Assembly: GCF_003014555.1 (NCBI RefSeq)
Contig: NZ_PYGE01000008.1
Span: forward strand, 124,001-188,000
Reading direction: 5' to 3'
Source: Haloactinopolyspora alba
GTDB lineage: Bacteria; Actinomycetota; Actinomycetes; Jiangellales; Jiangellaceae
Length of the DNA: 64,000 nucleotides
In this document: one piece after another, positions 63,066 through 64,000 of the stretch
How positions within the stretch are numbered: the stretch's first letter is position 1
How the letters are laid out: each line of letters begins with the position of its first letter
The notes under the pieces: generated by a model
What the model saw: only the letters and a program-made list of their open reading frames with translations
Told to the model about the DNA's origin: nothing
Database searches by the model: none
Position numbers and translations under genes: made by a program

Positions 63066-63100
63066 CGGCCCGGGGCGACGGTGATCGCGCCGTCCGTCAG
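63062..63100. terminator. Two-step hairpin between the convergent PIN and mannosidase genes
   Basis: Outer arms CTGACG/CGTCAG and inner arms GACGG/CCGTC nest around the gap between the two stop codons. A bidirectional terminator is likely, without a T-run. Confidence 0.35.
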
Positions 63101-64000
63101 TCGAGCAGGTCGTTCGCCGAACGCAGCACCGTCGGCGCGGTGAACGCCGCGGGGTCGAGCCCGTCCGGCGCCGTGACGAAGAACGACACCCGCTCCCCCG
63201 GCAACAGCGTCACCTTCATGTCGTCGACCCGGGCGTCCGGGTGCACCCTGTCGGCCAGCAGCGCGACGTCGCGCGTGAGGCCCCGCGCGGTGACGTGCAC
63301 CCGGTATCCGCCGTCGACACGCTCGGCCCCGGCCCGTAGATCCGGGGAGCTCAGCTCGGAGTCGCGGTACTCGGCGAAGAACCACCACGCCCGCTCGCCG
63401 CCCAGGGTCGCCAGCACGAGCTCGCCGTTCACGTCGGCGACCGACGCGACATCACCGGGAACGTCCAGCGTGTCCGTGCTGCGGGCCGCGACGTCCACCG
63501 GAACCGTCACCGTGGCCAGTTCGGCGCCGTCGTAGGACAGCCGCCGCAGCACGACGTCGCCGGTCCACGCCTGCGGGGAGTCGTTGACGATCGCCAGGGC
63601 GAGGCCGTCGGCGCCGCTGCCCGTGCTCGCCGGCAGCGACGCGCCGCGCCCGGCAACCGGCAGCGGCGACCGCGGCTGCAGCGTCAGCAGCCGGTCCGCG
63701 TAGGCATGTTTCAACGCGTACAGCAGCGGTTTCGGACGACCGTCCCCGTCGACAGCGGACCACGACGTCACCGGCCAGCAGTCGTTCAGCTGCCACACCA
63801 CGCTGCCGGCGCAGCGCGGACCCAACGAACGCAGATGCTCGACCGCGACGCCGACGGCCACCGCCTGGTTGAGCGACATCGCCCAGTGCCAGTCGTCCAT
63901 GTCGTCGGGCAGCGGGAGGTGGCGCACGAGTCCGTCGGTGAGCTTGTCGTTGCCGTTCGACGCCTTCTGGTGCACGATCATGCCCGGCGATTCCGGGGTG
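63097..64000 (-). CDS. Glycoside hydrolase family 2 (beta-mannosidase-like), C-terminal part
   Basis: Only the last 301 residues are in the window; the frame runs off its right edge. GMIVHQKASNGNDKL, SVVWQLNDCWPVTSWSAVDGDGRPKPLLYALK and the later beta-sandwich region are typical of the end of the catalytic barrel and the following domains of beta-mannosidases. The acid/base and nucleophile glutamates lie mostly upstream of the window. It would act on mannosides or mannan-derived oligosaccharides. Confidence 0.85.
   Translation of the reverse strand, partial: TPESPGMIVHQKASNGNDKLTDGLVRHLPLPDDMDDWHWAMSLNQAVAVGVAVEHLRSLGPRCAGSVVWQLNDCWPVTSWSAVDGDGRPKPLLYALKHAYADRLLTLQPRSPLPVAGRGASLPASTGSGADGLALAIVNDSPQAWTGDVVLRRLSYDGAELATVTVPVDVAARSTDTLDVPGDVASVADVNGELVLATLGGERAWWFFAEYRDSELSSPDLRAGAERVDGGYRVHVTARGLTRDVALLADRVHPDARVDDMKVTLLPGERVSFFVTAPDGLDPAAFTAPTVLRSANDLLD

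Overview
The window is very GC-rich and looks like the chromosome of an actinobacterium. The clues are GTG starts, -10 boxes directly ahead of start codons (leaderless mRNAs), an F420-type luciferase-like oxidoreductase, LpdA without its redox disulfide, CsoR, PspC-domain signalling proteins and an MgtA-like mannosyltransferase. The genus cannot be fixed from sequence alone. No rRNA, tRNA, CRISPR array or recognisable transposase gene was seen. The first and last genes are cut by the window edges.

Layout. 1-3.6 kb: Tm-1-like/PEP-hydrolase-like pair, a cupin, a LysR remnant and a truncated lipoprotein. 3.6-12.1 kb: lpdA, lspA, then nucleoside-sugar breakdown (purine nucleoside phosphorylase, phosphosugar mutase, deoC, an aldehyde dehydrogenase and a non-catalytic dehydrogenase relative). 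12.3-17.7 kb: PadR/HAAS pair, CapA-like lipoprotein, a wrecked copper ATPase next to intact csoR, a uridine-kinase-like gene and a small PspC protein. 17.8-24.2 kb: adenosine deaminase, pta, a luciferase-like oxidoreductase, ackA and an FAH-family gene. 24.2-29.1 kb: small accessory genes, a ClpP-like pseudoprotease, a kinase/XRE-TPR pair and a cupin. 29.2-37.5 kb: nucleoside uptake and salvage operon (BMP lipoprotein, two-NBD ATPase, two permeases, cdd, deoA), interrupted by a serine-protease gene lying between 59-bp inverted repeats. 37.7-46.8 kb: secreted proteins, a mutase large subunit, mgtA-like and sdhCDAB. 46.8-48.3 kb: a DUF559/AbiEi-like gene flanked by two mirror-image arrays of a decamer. 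48.4-64 kb: pcrA, GNAT, PspC/two-component cluster, GDPD, guaA, an asymmetric ABC exporter, an orphan PIN toxin and the end of a beta-mannosidase-like gene.

How it works together. Nucleosides imported by the BMP/ABC system can be deaminated (cdd, add), phosphorolysed (deoA, purine nucleoside phosphorylase), isomerised (mutase) and cleaved by DeoC to glyceraldehyde-3-phosphate and acetaldehyde. The aldehyde dehydrogenase would give acetate, which AckA and Pta can bring to acetyl-CoA. GuaA rebuilds GMP.

The two most unusual objects are single genes between inverted repeats. One is the DUF559 gene, between arrays of six decamers each whose order, orientation and spacing are mirror images. The other is the cytoplasmic trypsin-like protease inserted between cdd and deoA. 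All functional calls come from reading motifs; no database search was possible.
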